From assembly GCF_007971525.1 (NCBI RefSeq), contig NZ_CP042437.1:3100001-3164000 (forward strand): a DNA stretch of 64,000 nucleotides. Reading direction: 5' to 3'. Source of the DNA: Mucilaginibacter ginsenosidivorax (GTDB lineage Bacteria > Bacteroidota > Bacteroidia > Sphingobacteriales > Sphingobacteriaceae). A program made the position numbers and the translations under genes. Shown piece by piece: positions 24,011-32,559 of the stretch. The notes beneath the pieces were generated by a model. That model was not told where the DNA came from, made no database searches, and worked only from the letters and a program-made list of their open reading frames with translations. Numbering within the stretch: position 1 is the stretch's first letter; every line of letters starts with the position of its first letter.

Positions 24011-24636
24011 ACATGTATAAACAACTCGCTTTTAGGCCTGCGTACTTTAATCATTTTGCTGTAAACATCATCATCAGCACGGTGCCCCACAGCGGCAATA
24101 ACCGATGTGGTTAAACCTAACTCTTTCAAGCCTAAAATCTCATCAAATTTGGCGGCGTCAAAACCTTCCATTGGCGCTGCATCAATACCTAATTCGGAAG
24201 CTTGGGATACTAATACGCCTAAAGCAATATACGTTTGCTTATGCGACCAGGCTAATTTTTGCTCATCTGTAAGACTGCTCAATTTACCTAAAATCATTTG
24301 CTCATAACCCGCAAGGCTTTCACGTTCAACGTTGCGGACATTGGCAACCAGGTCGATGAATTTTTTGCCAAAAGCCTCGTCCAATGACGTTAGTGAAGCA
24401 AAAACGAATAATGCAGATGAATCTGTGATTTGAGGTTGATTATAACCAGCAGCACGAAGCTTTTGCCGTGTTTCGGCATCCTGAACAACAATCACCTTGA
24501 ATGACTGTAGGCCTAATGATGATGGTGCCAGTTGTATTGCGCTTTGCAATTGATCTAATTGTTCGGCTGATATTTTTTTCGAAGGGTCGAATTTTTTTAC
24601 TGCAGCCCTTTTTTGTAATTGATCTATTAGTGACAT
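24007..24636 (-). CDS. NAD(P)H-dependent nitroreductase (NfsB-like)
   Basis: This 209-residue protein has the FMN-binding start RAAVKKFDP, the SSLGLQSFKVIVV segment and the late HKQTYIALGVLVSQASELGIDAAPMEGF region typical of NfsB/oxygen-insensitive nitroreductases. It reduces nitro compounds or quinones with NAD(P)H using FMN in the cytoplasm. A perfect -7 element (TATTTTTG on the minus strand, 24660-24667) lies 24 nt upstream of the start. It is monocistronic and convergent with the LacI gene. Confidence 0.93.
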   Translation of the reverse strand: MSLIDQLQKRAAVKKFDPSKKISAEQLDQLQSAIQLAPSSLGLQSFKVIVVQDAETRQKLRAAGYNQPQITDSSALFVFASLTSLDEAFGKKFIDLVANVRNVERESLAGYEQMILGKLSSLTDEQKLAWSHKQTYIALGVLVSQASELGIDAAPMEGFDAAKFDEILGLKELGLTTSVIAAVGHRADDDVYSKMIKVRRPKSELFIHV

Positions 24637-24704
24637 GACGATTTCTAATTTTGTTACAACAAAAATAGATGTTTAAACACTTAAATGCGTCATGCTACCG
24701 TAAA

Positions 24705-26954
24705 CTATAAATTGGCTTTGGCTTTCAGTTCGTCTTCCTTATCGCTTTCTTCTTTTTTAAGCCGCCGTTTTTCCTGGCGGATGTCTTTACGGGTTTTGCC
24801 GGCTGTATCAATATTGTCAATCCGGTTTTTATAATCCTGTTTTAGCGCTTCAATTTGCTCTTTAAGTTTTTCTTTAGCGGTTTTTTCTTTTTGTTTTTCT
24901 ACCTGCTCTTTCTTTTGCTCCACGCTATCCTTTTTACCAAACAGGCGTTGAAAAAAATTGGGCTTTTTCACAGGTTCCTCAATAACAGGTAATGTTTCAT
25001 TATCATCATTTCCACCCTGTTTCATCAGGCTATCTGCCTTGGCAGTATCTATAGGCGCAATTTTTTCTCTTAAGCTTTCTTTTAACCTTACGTTGTAAAA
25101 GCCATAGGCACTGGTATCGCGTGCGGTTAGGCCCTTTTCGGCCATCAGCTTACCTATCAGGTTAAAATAGCCGTGCAGGCCGGGCCTCAGGCTACCATCG
25201 GGCTGAAACGCGTATAAGCCACCTTTGGGATACGGCACTATACTAGCAAGATAAATACTCTCGCCCAGGGTAAGCTCCGATGGCGACTTGCCGAAGTAAA
25301 AGTGTGACGCCTCGTCAATTCCATATATGTTGCGGCCCCATTCAATAATATTCAGGTAAACTTCCAGCATCCGGTTTTTCGTCATGATGCGGTTGTTTTC
25401 GATGATCCAAACAATCAATATCTCCTCAATTTTACGGGCCAGGTTTTTATCCCTGTTTAAAAACGAATTTTTAACCAGCTGCATAGATATACCACTGGCG
25501 CCGCGTTTAAATTTTTTGGTTTTAAAATCAGTTGCCAATGATTTACGGAATGCTTCTTCTACAAAGCCGTGGTTTGTATAAAATGAAGGGTCTTCGGCAG
25601 TCATAACTGCGTTGCGCAGGTTAGGGGCTATTTGTTCTAATGGAGTAAACTCAGGGTTATCCGGGCCTATAAGGTGCGGCGCCTGCGGCTTGCCTTTTTC
25701 ATAAGGGGTGTAAACAAACGGGCTGTTCAACTTTCCCAGGTCGGTTTTACCATACTTAATTATCCGGAAGCCATCCTTATCCAGGCGCGAATCAAATTGC
25801 AAGTCGTCTATTTTAGTTGCATCCATGTAAAAATGCATGCTATATTTTAGTTTACCGGCAACCTTAATGCCATCCAGGGCATCAAACATTCCTTGTGGAA
25901 AGGAGTCAAAAACATCTGTGGCGTTAAGCCAGTCGGTGTTCATTTTTAACTCATATATTTTGGTTGGATTGAGCGTGTATTTGATATATGGCCTGGCCAC
26001 CAGGTTTTTTATATGAATTGTTGACGAACTATCGATAGATACATAATTGCTGCCCACAAACAGGTTTGCATCAATAGACGCCCTTGGAAAAATAATATCA
26101 CCCGGCGATAAGCCGGGATGATTGATGAGCAGGTTACTTACCCCCCATGATCCGTAAATGCGGGTTTCGCCGCCACTATGTTCAACTTTGGTTAATTTGG
26201 TTGATATGGTATCGGCATTTATTTTAAGGTGAAGCTTTTCCTGTATAATAGGCAATTCTATTTTTTTGCCATCGGCATAAAGTTTTACATCGATGTTTTT
26301 ATCCGACGGATGCATTTTACCCACAAAATGCCAGGTCGATTCGCCATTATCAACATCAATGGTTGATGTAAGGTTGCCGTCTTTTATCTGTGCAGTTTTT
26401 GCAAGTAGTTTTAGTTTAGTACTATCGTCCTTAAAACTCACCACAAAATTGCTCAATGTAAGGTTATCCGGAATTTTATATAATACCTCGTTAACCAGGT
26501 TGTTGGCCAGCACAGCTAGATCAGCTTTGGTTGTTGATGTGGTGTCGCGTTTCTTTTTAAACAAAAAATCAAAGTTTTTAACCCCTTTGATATTGGTGAG
26601 GTTAATAAAGCCATCCTGTAATAAAACGTCAGATAATTTAATATTGCCCACAATAAGTGGCAACAGCTTAACGCTCACTACAAAGTTTTTTATTCGCAGC
26701 AGGCTGTCGCGCTGCTCAGGTACTATAGTAACGTCCGAAAAAGAAACTGTTGCGGCACCGGTAAAATGAGCCGATCCGATTTTTACATCTAAATTATAAT
26801 CGCGCTTTGCTTTTGCAGTAGCTTTGACAATAGCTTTTTGAAGCAGGGCTTCGCGTTTTGAATAGGCAATATAACCACCTATTAACAATATGAGGAACAG
26901 CGGGATAAGGACAAATGCGGCTATGCGTATATATTTAGGGTTAAGGCGCTTCAT
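24705..26954 (-). CDS. AsmA-like/GT51 transglycosylase-domain fusion protein
   Basis: This 749-residue protein has an N-terminal membrane anchor (IAAFVLIPLFLILLIGGYIA) and an AsmA-like beta-rich region (about 35-420, LDVKIGSAHFTGAATVSFSDV). A glycosyltransferase-51 domain follows (about 440-600): catalytic Glu in NAVMTAEDPSFYTNHGF, second motif GASGISMQLVKN, and YLNIIEWGRNIYGIDEAS. There is no transpeptidase domain. The C-terminus is a charged coiled coil (KKEQVEKQKEKTAKEKLKEQ). It probably polymerises glycan strands of peptidoglycan, or acts in envelope assembly. GISMQL differs from the usual GSTITQQL, so activity is less sure. Its promoter is well formed. Confidence 0.87.
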   Translation of the reverse strand: MKRLNPKYIRIAAFVLIPLFLILLIGGYIAYSKREALLQKAIVKATAKAKRDYNLDVKIGSAHFTGAATVSFSDVTIVPEQRDSLLRIKNFVVSVKLLPLIVGNIKLSDVLLQDGFINLTNIKGVKNFDFLFKKKRDTTSTTKADLAVLANNLVNEVLYKIPDNLTLSNFVVSFKDDSTKLKLLAKTAQIKDGNLTSTIDVDNGESTWHFVGKMHPSDKNIDVKLYADGKKIELPIIQEKLHLKINADTISTKLTKVEHSGGETRIYGSWGVSNLLINHPGLSPGDIIFPRASIDANLFVGSNYVSIDSSSTIHIKNLVARPYIKYTLNPTKIYELKMNTDWLNATDVFDSFPQGMFDALDGIKVAGKLKYSMHFYMDATKIDDLQFDSRLDKDGFRIIKYGKTDLGKLNSPFVYTPYEKGKPQAPHLIGPDNPEFTPLEQIAPNLRNAVMTAEDPSFYTNHGFVEEAFRKSLATDFKTKKFKRGASGISMQLVKNSFLNRDKNLARKIEEILIVWIIENNRIMTKNRMLEVYLNIIEWGRNIYGIDEASHFYFGKSPSELTLGESIYLASIVPYPKGGLYAFQPDGSLRPGLHGYFNLIGKLMAEKGLTARDTSAYGFYNVRLKESLREKIAPIDTAKADSLMKQGGNDDNETLPVIEEPVKKPNFFQRLFGKKDSVEQKKEQVEKQKEKTAKEKLKEQIEALKQDYKNRIDNIDTAGKTRKDIRQEKRRLKKEESDKEDELKAKANL

Positions 26955-26967
26955 AAGTAAATTTTTC

Positions 26968-26998
26968 CAAAACTAAACTAATTCTTATCCCCTGCAAA
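26968..26998 (-). promoter_or_regulatory. Complete TTTG-N19-TAGTTTTG promoter of the AsmA-GT51 gene
   Basis: On the minus strand TTTG (26995-26998), 19 nt, then TAGTTTTG (26968-26975) match the Bacteroidota consensus exactly. Transcription would start only a few nt before the ATG at 26954. Confidence 0.75.
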
Positions 26999-27053
26999 CG
27001 GTTGTTTCTGTAATTTGTTTCCTGCTTAAACACAAATCAACCACTCGTTTTCA

Positions 27054-27061
27054 TAAATTTG
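27054..27061 (+). promoter_or_regulatory. -7 promoter element of mrp (near-leaderless)
   Basis: TAAATTTG, a perfect TAnnTTTG element, ends 10 nt before the mrp start codon, implying a very short or absent 5' leader. Confidence 0.5.
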
Positions 27062-27071
27062 CCATAATATT

Positions 27072-28160
27072 ATGATAATCACTAAAGAACAAGTTTTACA
27101 AGCACTGGGCAATGTTGAAGAGCCAGACCTGAAAAAAGACCTGGTTACCCTCAACATGATACAGGATATACATATTGATGGCAACAAGCTTAGCTTTTCG
27201 GTAATTTTAACCACGCCGGCTTGCCCGTTAAAGGCTATGATTGAAAATGCCTGCCGCAATGCCATCAGCTATTTCGTCAGCAAAGATGTTGTGGTTGATA
27301 TCAACATGACATCGCGCGTTACCACGCAAAAAAATACAGGCGTGCCAGGCGTTAAAAACATCATCGCGGTAGCATCGGGTAAAGGCGGCGTTGGTAAATC
27401 AACCGTTGCTGCAAACCTGGCCTTAGGGCTGGCAAAATCCGGCGCCAAAGTAGGATTGATTGATGCTGATATTTACGGCCCATCTGTACCTATTATGTTT
27501 GGGCTTGAAGGCGCACGCCCCCAGGCAGGCGTTGTTGACGGTAAAACCCGTATTGAACCGATTGAGAAGTATGGTATAAAGCTACTCTCAATAGGTTTTT
27601 TTACCGATCCAAACCAACCTGTGCCATGGCGCGGACCAATGGTGTCAACAGCTGTAAAACAACTGTTTAATGATGCCGACTGGGGCGAACTGGATTACCT
27701 GGTTGTAGATTTGCCGCCGGGTACGGGCGATATTCATATTACTATCACGCAAACCTTCCCGGTTACCGGAGCTGTTATAGTAACTACACCGCAAAATGTA
27801 GCTTTAGCCGATGCCCGAAAGGGGGTAGGTATGTTTATGATGCCTGCCATTAATGTGCCTATACTGGGTGTGGTAGAAAACATGTCGTACTTTACGCCGG
27901 CCGAGCTTCCGGATAATAAATATTATATTTTTGGCAAAGGCGGCGGCCAGAAGCTGGCTGCGCAACTGGATGTACCCTTTTTAGGCGAGATTCCGCTGGT
28001 AAAAAGTATCAGCGACTCGGGCGACGCAGGCACCCCGGCAATTTTGGAGGCTGATGGCGTAATGACCAAGGCATTTATTGATATGGCCCAGCGCGTAGCG
28101 CAGCAAGTAGCTATATCAAACGCGAAGGCTTTTGAAGCGAGGCTTGAGTCAGAAGCCTAA
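27072..28160 (+). CDS. mrp: Mrp/NBP35 family iron-sulfur carrier ATPase
   Basis: This 362-residue protein has an N-terminal MIP18/DUF59 domain (about 1-85) and a ParA-like ATPase domain. The deviant Walker A GKGGVGKS is about residue 105, followed by IDADIYGPSVP and DLPPGTGD. It delivers Fe-S clusters to apo-proteins. The C-terminal C-x-x-C pair of many Mrp proteins is not present; the region reads MSYFTPAELPDNKYYIFG. A NifU-type gene follows in the same direction, which supports an Fe-S role. The last codons (ESEA, stop) lie inside a heptad repeat. Confidence 0.93.
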   Translation: MIITKEQVLQALGNVEEPDLKKDLVTLNMIQDIHIDGNKLSFSVILTTPACPLKAMIENACRNAISYFVSKDVVVDINMTSRVTTQKNTGVPGVKNIIAVASGKGGVGKSTVAANLALGLAKSGAKVGLIDADIYGPSVPIMFGLEGARPQAGVVDGKTRIEPIEKYGIKLLSIGFFTDPNQPVPWRGPMVSTAVKQLFNDADWGELDYLVVDLPPGTGDIHITITQTFPVTGAVIVTTPQNVALADARKGVGMFMMPAINVPILGVVENMSYFTPAELPDNKYYIFGKGGGQKLAAQLDVPFLGEIPLVKSISDSGDAGTPAILEADGVMTKAFIDMAQRVAQQVAISNAKAFEARLESEA

Positions 28161-28244
28161 AGTTCTAAGTCTTGAGTCGGAAGTCGCAGGTCAAAAGTGT
28201 CAAACCCATACTTTTTGACTTAGAACTTAAGACTTTGGACTAAC
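28146..28244. repeat. Heptad word repeat between mrp and the NifU-type gene
   Basis: Seven consecutive heptads at 28146-28194 (GAGTCAG, AAGCCTA, AAGTTCT, AAGTCTT, GAGTCGG, AAGTCGC, AGGTCAA) begin 15 bp inside the mrp coding sequence. Four more in inverse sense at 28217-28244 (GACTTAG, AACTTAA, GACTTTG, GACTAAC) give an imperfect stem-loop. Confidence 0.8.
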
Positions 28245-28308
28245 CATTTTAAGTATAAAATATATTGCAAATTATTAATAACTTTACTTTAGTTATAAAT
28301 TGGTAAAA

Positions 28309-28587
28309 ATGAGTTTATTAAGTCAGGTTGAAGCAGCTTTAGATACCATTCGTCCGTATCTGGAGGCTGATGGCGGGAATGTTTCAGTTGAAGAGATTAC
28401 GCCCGAGGGTGTTGTTAAATTAAAATTATTGGGCTCATGTGGTTCATGCCCTATGAGCATCATGACCCTAAAGGCGGGCATTGAGCAAGCCATAAAAAAA
28501 GCAGTACCCGAAATTACCGGTGTTGAGGCATTAAACCTTACCGACATTGATGATCCGAACGCTGTGCTGCCCGAGAATTTGAGATAG
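28309..28587 (+). CDS. NifU C-terminal-domain (NFU) Fe-S scaffold protein
   Basis: The product has 92 residues from ATG 28309. The NFU domain is complete: [20 protein letters not shown], then [21 protein letters not shown] with the C-x-x-C cluster ligands. It carries or assembles a 4Fe-4S cluster. The position 150 bp downstream of mrp, with only the heptad repeat between, suggests a shared Fe-S role. Confidence 0.95.
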   Translation: MSLLSQVEAALDTIRPYLEADGGNVSVEEITPEGVVKLKLLGSCGSCPMSIMTLKAGIEQAIKKAVPEITGVEALNLTDIDDPNAVLPENLR

Positions 28588-28702
28588 TGTTAAGTATTGT
28601 TAAATCCTGTTTAATAATTTACTGTAATAACTATTTTTGAGCAACTTTTTGAAACCATTTGGCGTTATTAAGGTAACATACAGCAAATAGGTGTTTAGGT
28701 AT

Positions 28703-29329
28703 ATGAAGTACTTGGTTGTTATATTTTTATTATTTGCATCGGTTGCGGCATTTGCGCAAAAACACGATGACAGGCCGCTTGTGCAATTTACCGGGGTAGT
28801 GCATAATGCCGATAGTACAGATGTTATTGTGCCTTATGTATCAATTACCAATACATCGTTTCATAACCAGGTATATTTAAGTAACTACAAAGGTTATTTT
28901 TCATTTGTAGCGCATGAGCAGGATACCCTGCGCTTTACCTGCGTTGGGTATGGGCAAATACTGGTGGTTATACCATCAAACCTGAATACCAAAAGCTATA
29001 CTTTGCAGGTAAATATTAAGCCGCAAATTATTAACCTGCCTACATTTCACGTATTTCCGTGGGCCACTACAGACGAGTTTAAGAAAGATTTTTTAGCTAT
29101 AAAACTTGCTGATGACGATCTCGAAATCGCGCGTAAAAATATCAGCAAGGCATCATTATCAGCCTTGTATAATACCTTGCCCAGAGATGCACAGGAAATA
29201 CAATCGGCAAACGCGCAATCAATGCACAATACCATCCTCAACACGCATTCACTTACCCCCAACCCATTGCTTAACCCATTAGCCTGGGGCAGCCTGATTA
29301 AGCAGATATCAGACGCGGATAGCAAGTAA
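28703..29329 (+). CDS. Exported protein with carboxypeptidase-regulatory-like (CarboxypepD) domain
   Basis: The product has 208 residues from ATG 28703, starting with a signal peptide (MKYLVVIFLLFASVAAFAQ). The following part (FTGVVHNADSTDVIVPYVSITNTSF, KGYFSFVAHEQDTLRFTCVGY) is the beta-sandwich found at the N-terminus of TonB-dependent receptors and other Bacteroidota surface proteins. The C-terminal third is helical with no family I recognise. It is probably periplasmic or outer-membrane-associated. It converges with def. Confidence 0.8.
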   Translation: MKYLVVIFLLFASVAAFAQKHDDRPLVQFTGVVHNADSTDVIVPYVSITNTSFHNQVYLSNYKGYFSFVAHEQDTLRFTCVGYGQILVVIPSNLNTKSYTLQVNIKPQIINLPTFHVFPWATTDEFKKDFLAIKLADDDLEIARKNISKASLSALYNTLPRDAQEIQSANAQSMHNTILNTHSLTPNPLLNPLAWGSLIKQISDADSK

Positions 29330-29375
29330 GTCGTAAGTCCCGGAGTATAATGTCAAAAGGCTGCTTTGGTGCAAT

Positions 29376-29403
29376 AAAAAAAGCCTACTGATGCAGGCTT
29401 GGT
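29376..29403 (-). terminator. Terminator of def (also weak for the opposite gene)
   Basis: AAGCCT pairs with AGGCTT around an 8-nt loop (29381-29400). On the minus strand it is followed by seven T. Confidence 0.7.
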
Positions 29404-29418
29404 TTTATAAGATGTGTT

Positions 29419-29453
29419 AACTTCAGACTGAAGACTTAAAACTTCAGACTTAT
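29419..29453. repeat. Heptad word repeat at the 3' end of def
   Basis: Five consecutive heptads: AACTTCA, GACTGAA, GACTTAA, AACTTCA, GACTTAT. The def stop codon (29450-29452 on the minus strand) lies within the last one. Confidence 0.8.
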
Positions 29454-30022
29454 CTCCCCTTTTTTACAGCCGGGAATTTCATTTTGTATTCCACATTCAC
29501 GGCACCTTTCGAAATATCGTTCAGTTTTTTCTCAATCAGGCGTTTGCGTAGCGGGCTTAGTTTATCAGTAAATAGTTTACCTTCAATGTGGTCATATTCA
29601 TGCTGGATAACGCGGGCGGCCATGCCTTTAAAGGTTTCTTCGTAGTGTTTCCAGTTTTCATCGTAATAGGATATCTTAATAACCGGTTTACGGTAAACAT
29701 CTTCGCGTATATCCGGGATGCTCAGGCAGCCTTCGTTAAAACCCCACTCTTCGCCGGTTTCTTCTATTATAGTTGCGTTTATAAATGCTTTCTTAAAGTC
29801 CTTAAGTTCAGGTTCATCATCATCAAAGGGGGTGGCATCAACTACAAACAAACGCATAGACATGCCTACCTGCGGAGCTGCCAGGCCAACGCCGCGGGCA
29901 CCGTACATGGTCTCAAACATGTTATTAACCAATTCTTTAATATGTGGATATTCATCCGGCTCAATGGCTGTTGCTTTCTTTCTTAAAACAGGGTCTCCGT
30001 AAGCGATGATAGGGTACTTCAT
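29450..30022 (-). CDS. def: Peptide deformylase
   Basis: This 190-residue protein has all three motifs: GVGLAAPQ (about 45-52), EGCLSIP (about 98-104) with the metal Cys, and QHEYDHIEG (about 143-151) with two metal histidines and the catalytic Glu. It removes the N-formyl group from nascent proteins. The length is normal for the Bacteroidota type. The M16 peptidase gene is 20 bp upstream on the same strand and may share the transcript. Confidence 0.97.
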   Translation of the reverse strand: MKYPIIAYGDPVLRKKATAIEPDEYPHIKELVNNMFETMYGARGVGLAAPQVGMSMRLFVVDATPFDDDEPELKDFKKAFINATIIEETGEEWGFNEGCLSIPDIREDVYRKPVIKISYYDENWKHYEETFKGMAARVIQHEYDHIEGKLFTDKLSPLRKRLIEKKLNDISKGAVNVEYKMKFPAVKKGR

Positions 30023-30042
30023 TTTGCAAAAATACAGGTTTA

Positions 30043-31272
30043 TTATTTAGGCTCAAACTTCAATGTAATAAGCCTGTCATTATCAAATATTTCGTTGCCT
30101 ATTTCCAGCAATTGTTCGGCGGTAACGGCATTTATTTTATCAAAAATATCTTCCAGCGTATCAATATGGTTAAAATCAAGCAGGCTTTTGGCCATTGATA
30201 TAATCAGGCTCATCCGGTTCTCTTCGGCAAGGGCTATTTGCCCAATAAACTTTTGCTTGGCCTGGTGCAGCTGCAGGGTGCCCAGTTTTTGATCGCGCAA
30301 TTTTTTAAGCTCCTTGTGTACCAGGCGTGATGCCTTCTCGGCCTTTTCGCTATCGGTACCGAAATAAACTGAGAAAATGCCGGTATCGCTAAACGGGGTG
30401 TAGTTTGATTCGATGGTATAAGCGATGCCGTATTTTTCGCGGATCTCGAGGTTTAAACGGCTACTCATGCCCATGCCGCCCAACAGGTTATTAAGCAGTA
30501 ATAACCCGTATTTGTGCTGATGTGATGAAGGGTAAGCCTGCCCGCCAATTATGCAATGCGTTTGCGATATAGGCTTTTTAACAACTACAATACCGCTGTT
30601 ATTGGCCTTTGGCGCTATCCGGTTCTTTTTGGGGTGATGGGCCTGTATTCCGCCGAAGTATTTTTCGCACAGCTTAACAACTTTCTTAAAATCGTAATTA
30701 CCATGTACGGCAAATATCATTTCGGAGGTGCTGTAGTTAGCTTTGATAAAGGCGCGCATGTCGTCGCTGTTCATACGGCCAACAGTTTCTGGCGTACCCA
30801 AAATGTTTTTACCGAACGGATCATCCTTAAACAGCAATTCCTCAAAATCATCCTGGATAGCTTCTTCGGGCTGGTCAAGGTACGAGGCTATCTCATCCAA
30901 TATTACGCCACGTTCCTTTTCCTGTTCATCTTCGGGAAACGTGGAGTGAAACAGGATATCCTCAAACAAATCAATAGCACGTTCCAGGTGCTGGTTAAGC
31001 AACGAAGCGTGTATGCACGTATACTCTTTGGTAGTATAAGCGTTTAAATCAGCGCCAACAAGCTCCAGCCGGTTCAGGATCTGGTTGGTATTGCGTCTTT
31101 CTGTTTCTTTAAATAACAGGTGCTCAATAAAATGGGCAAGCCCCTCCTGCTGGTTGGCTTCATCGCGCGAGCCTGCGTTTACAATAAAGCAGCAATGCGT
31201 TATGGCAAATGGCGATTGCTTGTATAAAATACGGATGCCATTTGGTAAGGTGTGGGCCTGGTAGTCGATCAT
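30043..31272 (-). CDS. M16 family (insulinase/pitrilysin-type) metallopeptidase
   Basis: The product has 409 residues from the ATG at 31272; a longer open frame to 31329 is preceded by a good promoter element only for the shorter start. The inverted zinc motif H-x-x-E-H is present in GLAHFIEHLLFK, with the distal Glu in GVILDEIASY. Both M16 halves are visible (C-terminal MGMSSRLNLEIREKYGIAYTI). It is a zinc peptidase, likely cytoplasmic, in peptide or protein turnover. It lacks a signal peptide with this start. Confidence 0.92.
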   Translation of the reverse strand: MIDYQAHTLPNGIRILYKQSPFAITHCCFIVNAGSRDEANQQEGLAHFIEHLLFKETERRNTNQILNRLELVGADLNAYTTKEYTCIHASLLNQHLERAIDLFEDILFHSTFPEDEQEKERGVILDEIASYLDQPEEAIQDDFEELLFKDDPFGKNILGTPETVGRMNSDDMRAFIKANYSTSEMIFAVHGNYDFKKVVKLCEKYFGGIQAHHPKKNRIAPKANNSGIVVVKKPISQTHCIIGGQAYPSSHQHKYGLLLLNNLLGGMGMSSRLNLEIREKYGIAYTIESNYTPFSDTGIFSVYFGTDSEKAEKASRLVHKELKKLRDQKLGTLQLHQAKQKFIGQIALAEENRMSLIISMAKSLLDFNHIDTLEDIFDKINAVTAEQLLEIGNEIFDNDRLITLKFEPK

Positions 31273-31281
31273 ATAAGAGTG

Positions 31282-31289
31282 CAAAGATA
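31282..31289 (-). promoter_or_regulatory. -7 promoter element of the M16 peptidase (near-leaderless)
   Basis: On the minus strand TATCTTTG fits TAnnTTTG exactly and ends 9 nt before the ATG at 31272. The geometry is the same as at mrp, suggesting a leaderless or very short-leader transcript. Confidence 0.5.
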
Positions 31290-31424
31290 ACGTTATATAT
31301 GTTACAATTATTTTACGTGTAATTTGCAAGCGATTTTACTATTTTAGTAGATTGATACCATACCGGCGAAAGCACCTATAGTGATGCGATTATAGCCGGT
31401 AGTACCCCTTGTAAAAACGCACCA

Positions 31425-31961
31425 ATGAAAATTAAAATTGCAGACCTTGAGTTTGAGCCCCTTATTAATGCCGAAACGATTGAAGAACGTGTAAAAGCTA
31501 TTGGCCTACAGTTAAATGAAGATTTTAAACAGAGTGTTCCGGTATTTGTGGGAGTACTTAACGGAAGCTTCTTATTTATAGCCGACCTGATAAAGCAAAT
31601 CTCTATCCCCTGCGAAATCTCGTTTACAAAGCTGGCTTCCTATTACGGCGGCACAACCAGTAAACTAAAAATCCGGGATGATATTGATTTGATTGTGGAT
31701 ATTAAAGGTCGCGACGTGTTAATTATTGAAGATATTGTTGATACCGGTAACACAGTGCACTACCTCATAGACAAACTAAAACAACGCGGCCCGGCCTCTA
31801 TTAAAGTATGTTCGTTGTTACTAAAACCGACCGCCCTTCAAAAGAAAATTGACGAACTAAAATATGTTGGTTTTGAAATTGAAAATGAGTTTGTGGTAGG
31901 CTATGGACTGGATTATAAGGAAATGGGCCGGAACCTTGATGCCATTTATAAGAAGGTATAA
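31425..31961 (+). CDS. hpt: Hypoxanthine phosphoribosyltransferase
   Basis: This 178-residue protein has the PRPP-binding motif VLIIEDIVDTGNTV (about 102-115), LNGSFLFIADL and the late VGYGLDYKEMGRNL. It salvages hypoxanthine and guanine to IMP and GMP. Length and motifs are normal. It is divergent from the M16 gene across a 150-bp gap. Confidence 0.96.
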   Translation: MKIKIADLEFEPLINAETIEERVKAIGLQLNEDFKQSVPVFVGVLNGSFLFIADLIKQISIPCEISFTKLASYYGGTTSKLKIRDDIDLIVDIKGRDVLIIEDIVDTGNTVHYLIDKLKQRGPASIKVCSLLLKPTALQKKIDELKYVGFEIENEFVVGYGLDYKEMGRNLDAIYKKV

Positions 31962-32022
31962 CTTCCTTTTGGAGTAGAGGGATCGATTTCGGATTGATTT
32001 ATGTTGCAAGATATAATAAACA

Positions 32023-32547
32023 ATGCCCATGAAAAGAGCATTAACAATTGCCGGTGGAATTATTATCCTCGCGGCAATTTTTCTTTCGGAAAAAGGGTAT
32101 AATATTGTTGTTCCCGTTTCTCAAAACGGCGATATCCTTCCCGTTCTTAAGCAGAAGAGCGGCGATACTATAAATGTTTTTTCACAATTCGATTTTACAA
32201 AGGACGATTGGGTTGCTTATATTGTAATACCGTCGTCAGACTTTGTCGATCTTAACTCCCAAATTCCTCATCGCACCTGCCTGAAAACAACCGACAGGAA
32301 TCTTATGCAAAAAATGAAGCGCGAGTGGCGGTTTAAAATAACACAAGGAGATGTTGCAACTGTTGAAAGCGTTTTTTACCTGTTAAAGAACGGAAAGACC
32401 GTGTTTCGATCGGGTATAGTTTTAGATGCCCATAACCAGGTATTACAAAACTCGGTATATGGCGAGATGATGCCTGTTGATAAGAATGCGATGATAAATA
32501 CCTGCCGGGAATTTAGAAATGTATATTGGCCGGTTGTTGTTTTTTAA
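32023..32547 (+). CDS. Hypothetical exported or membrane-anchored protein
   Basis: This 174-residue protein has a single N-terminal hydrophobic segment (ALTIAGGIIILAAIFLSE), which may be an uncleaved anchor. The rest is a mixed alpha-beta domain (WVAYIVIPSSDFVDLNSQIP, HRTCLKTTDRNLMQKMKREW) with two cysteines. I do not recognise the family. It lies between hpt and the end of mfd without operon partners on its strand. A second ATG at 32029 is also possible. Confidence 0.7.
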   Translation: MPMKRALTIAGGIIILAAIFLSEKGYNIVVPVSQNGDILPVLKQKSGDTINVFSQFDFTKDDWVAYIVIPSSDFVDLNSQIPHRTCLKTTDRNLMQKMKREWRFKITQGDVATVESVFYLLKNGKTVFRSGIVLDAHNQVLQNSVYGEMMPVDKNAMINTCREFRNVYWPVVVF

Positions 32548-32559
32548 TGTAGAGATCGC

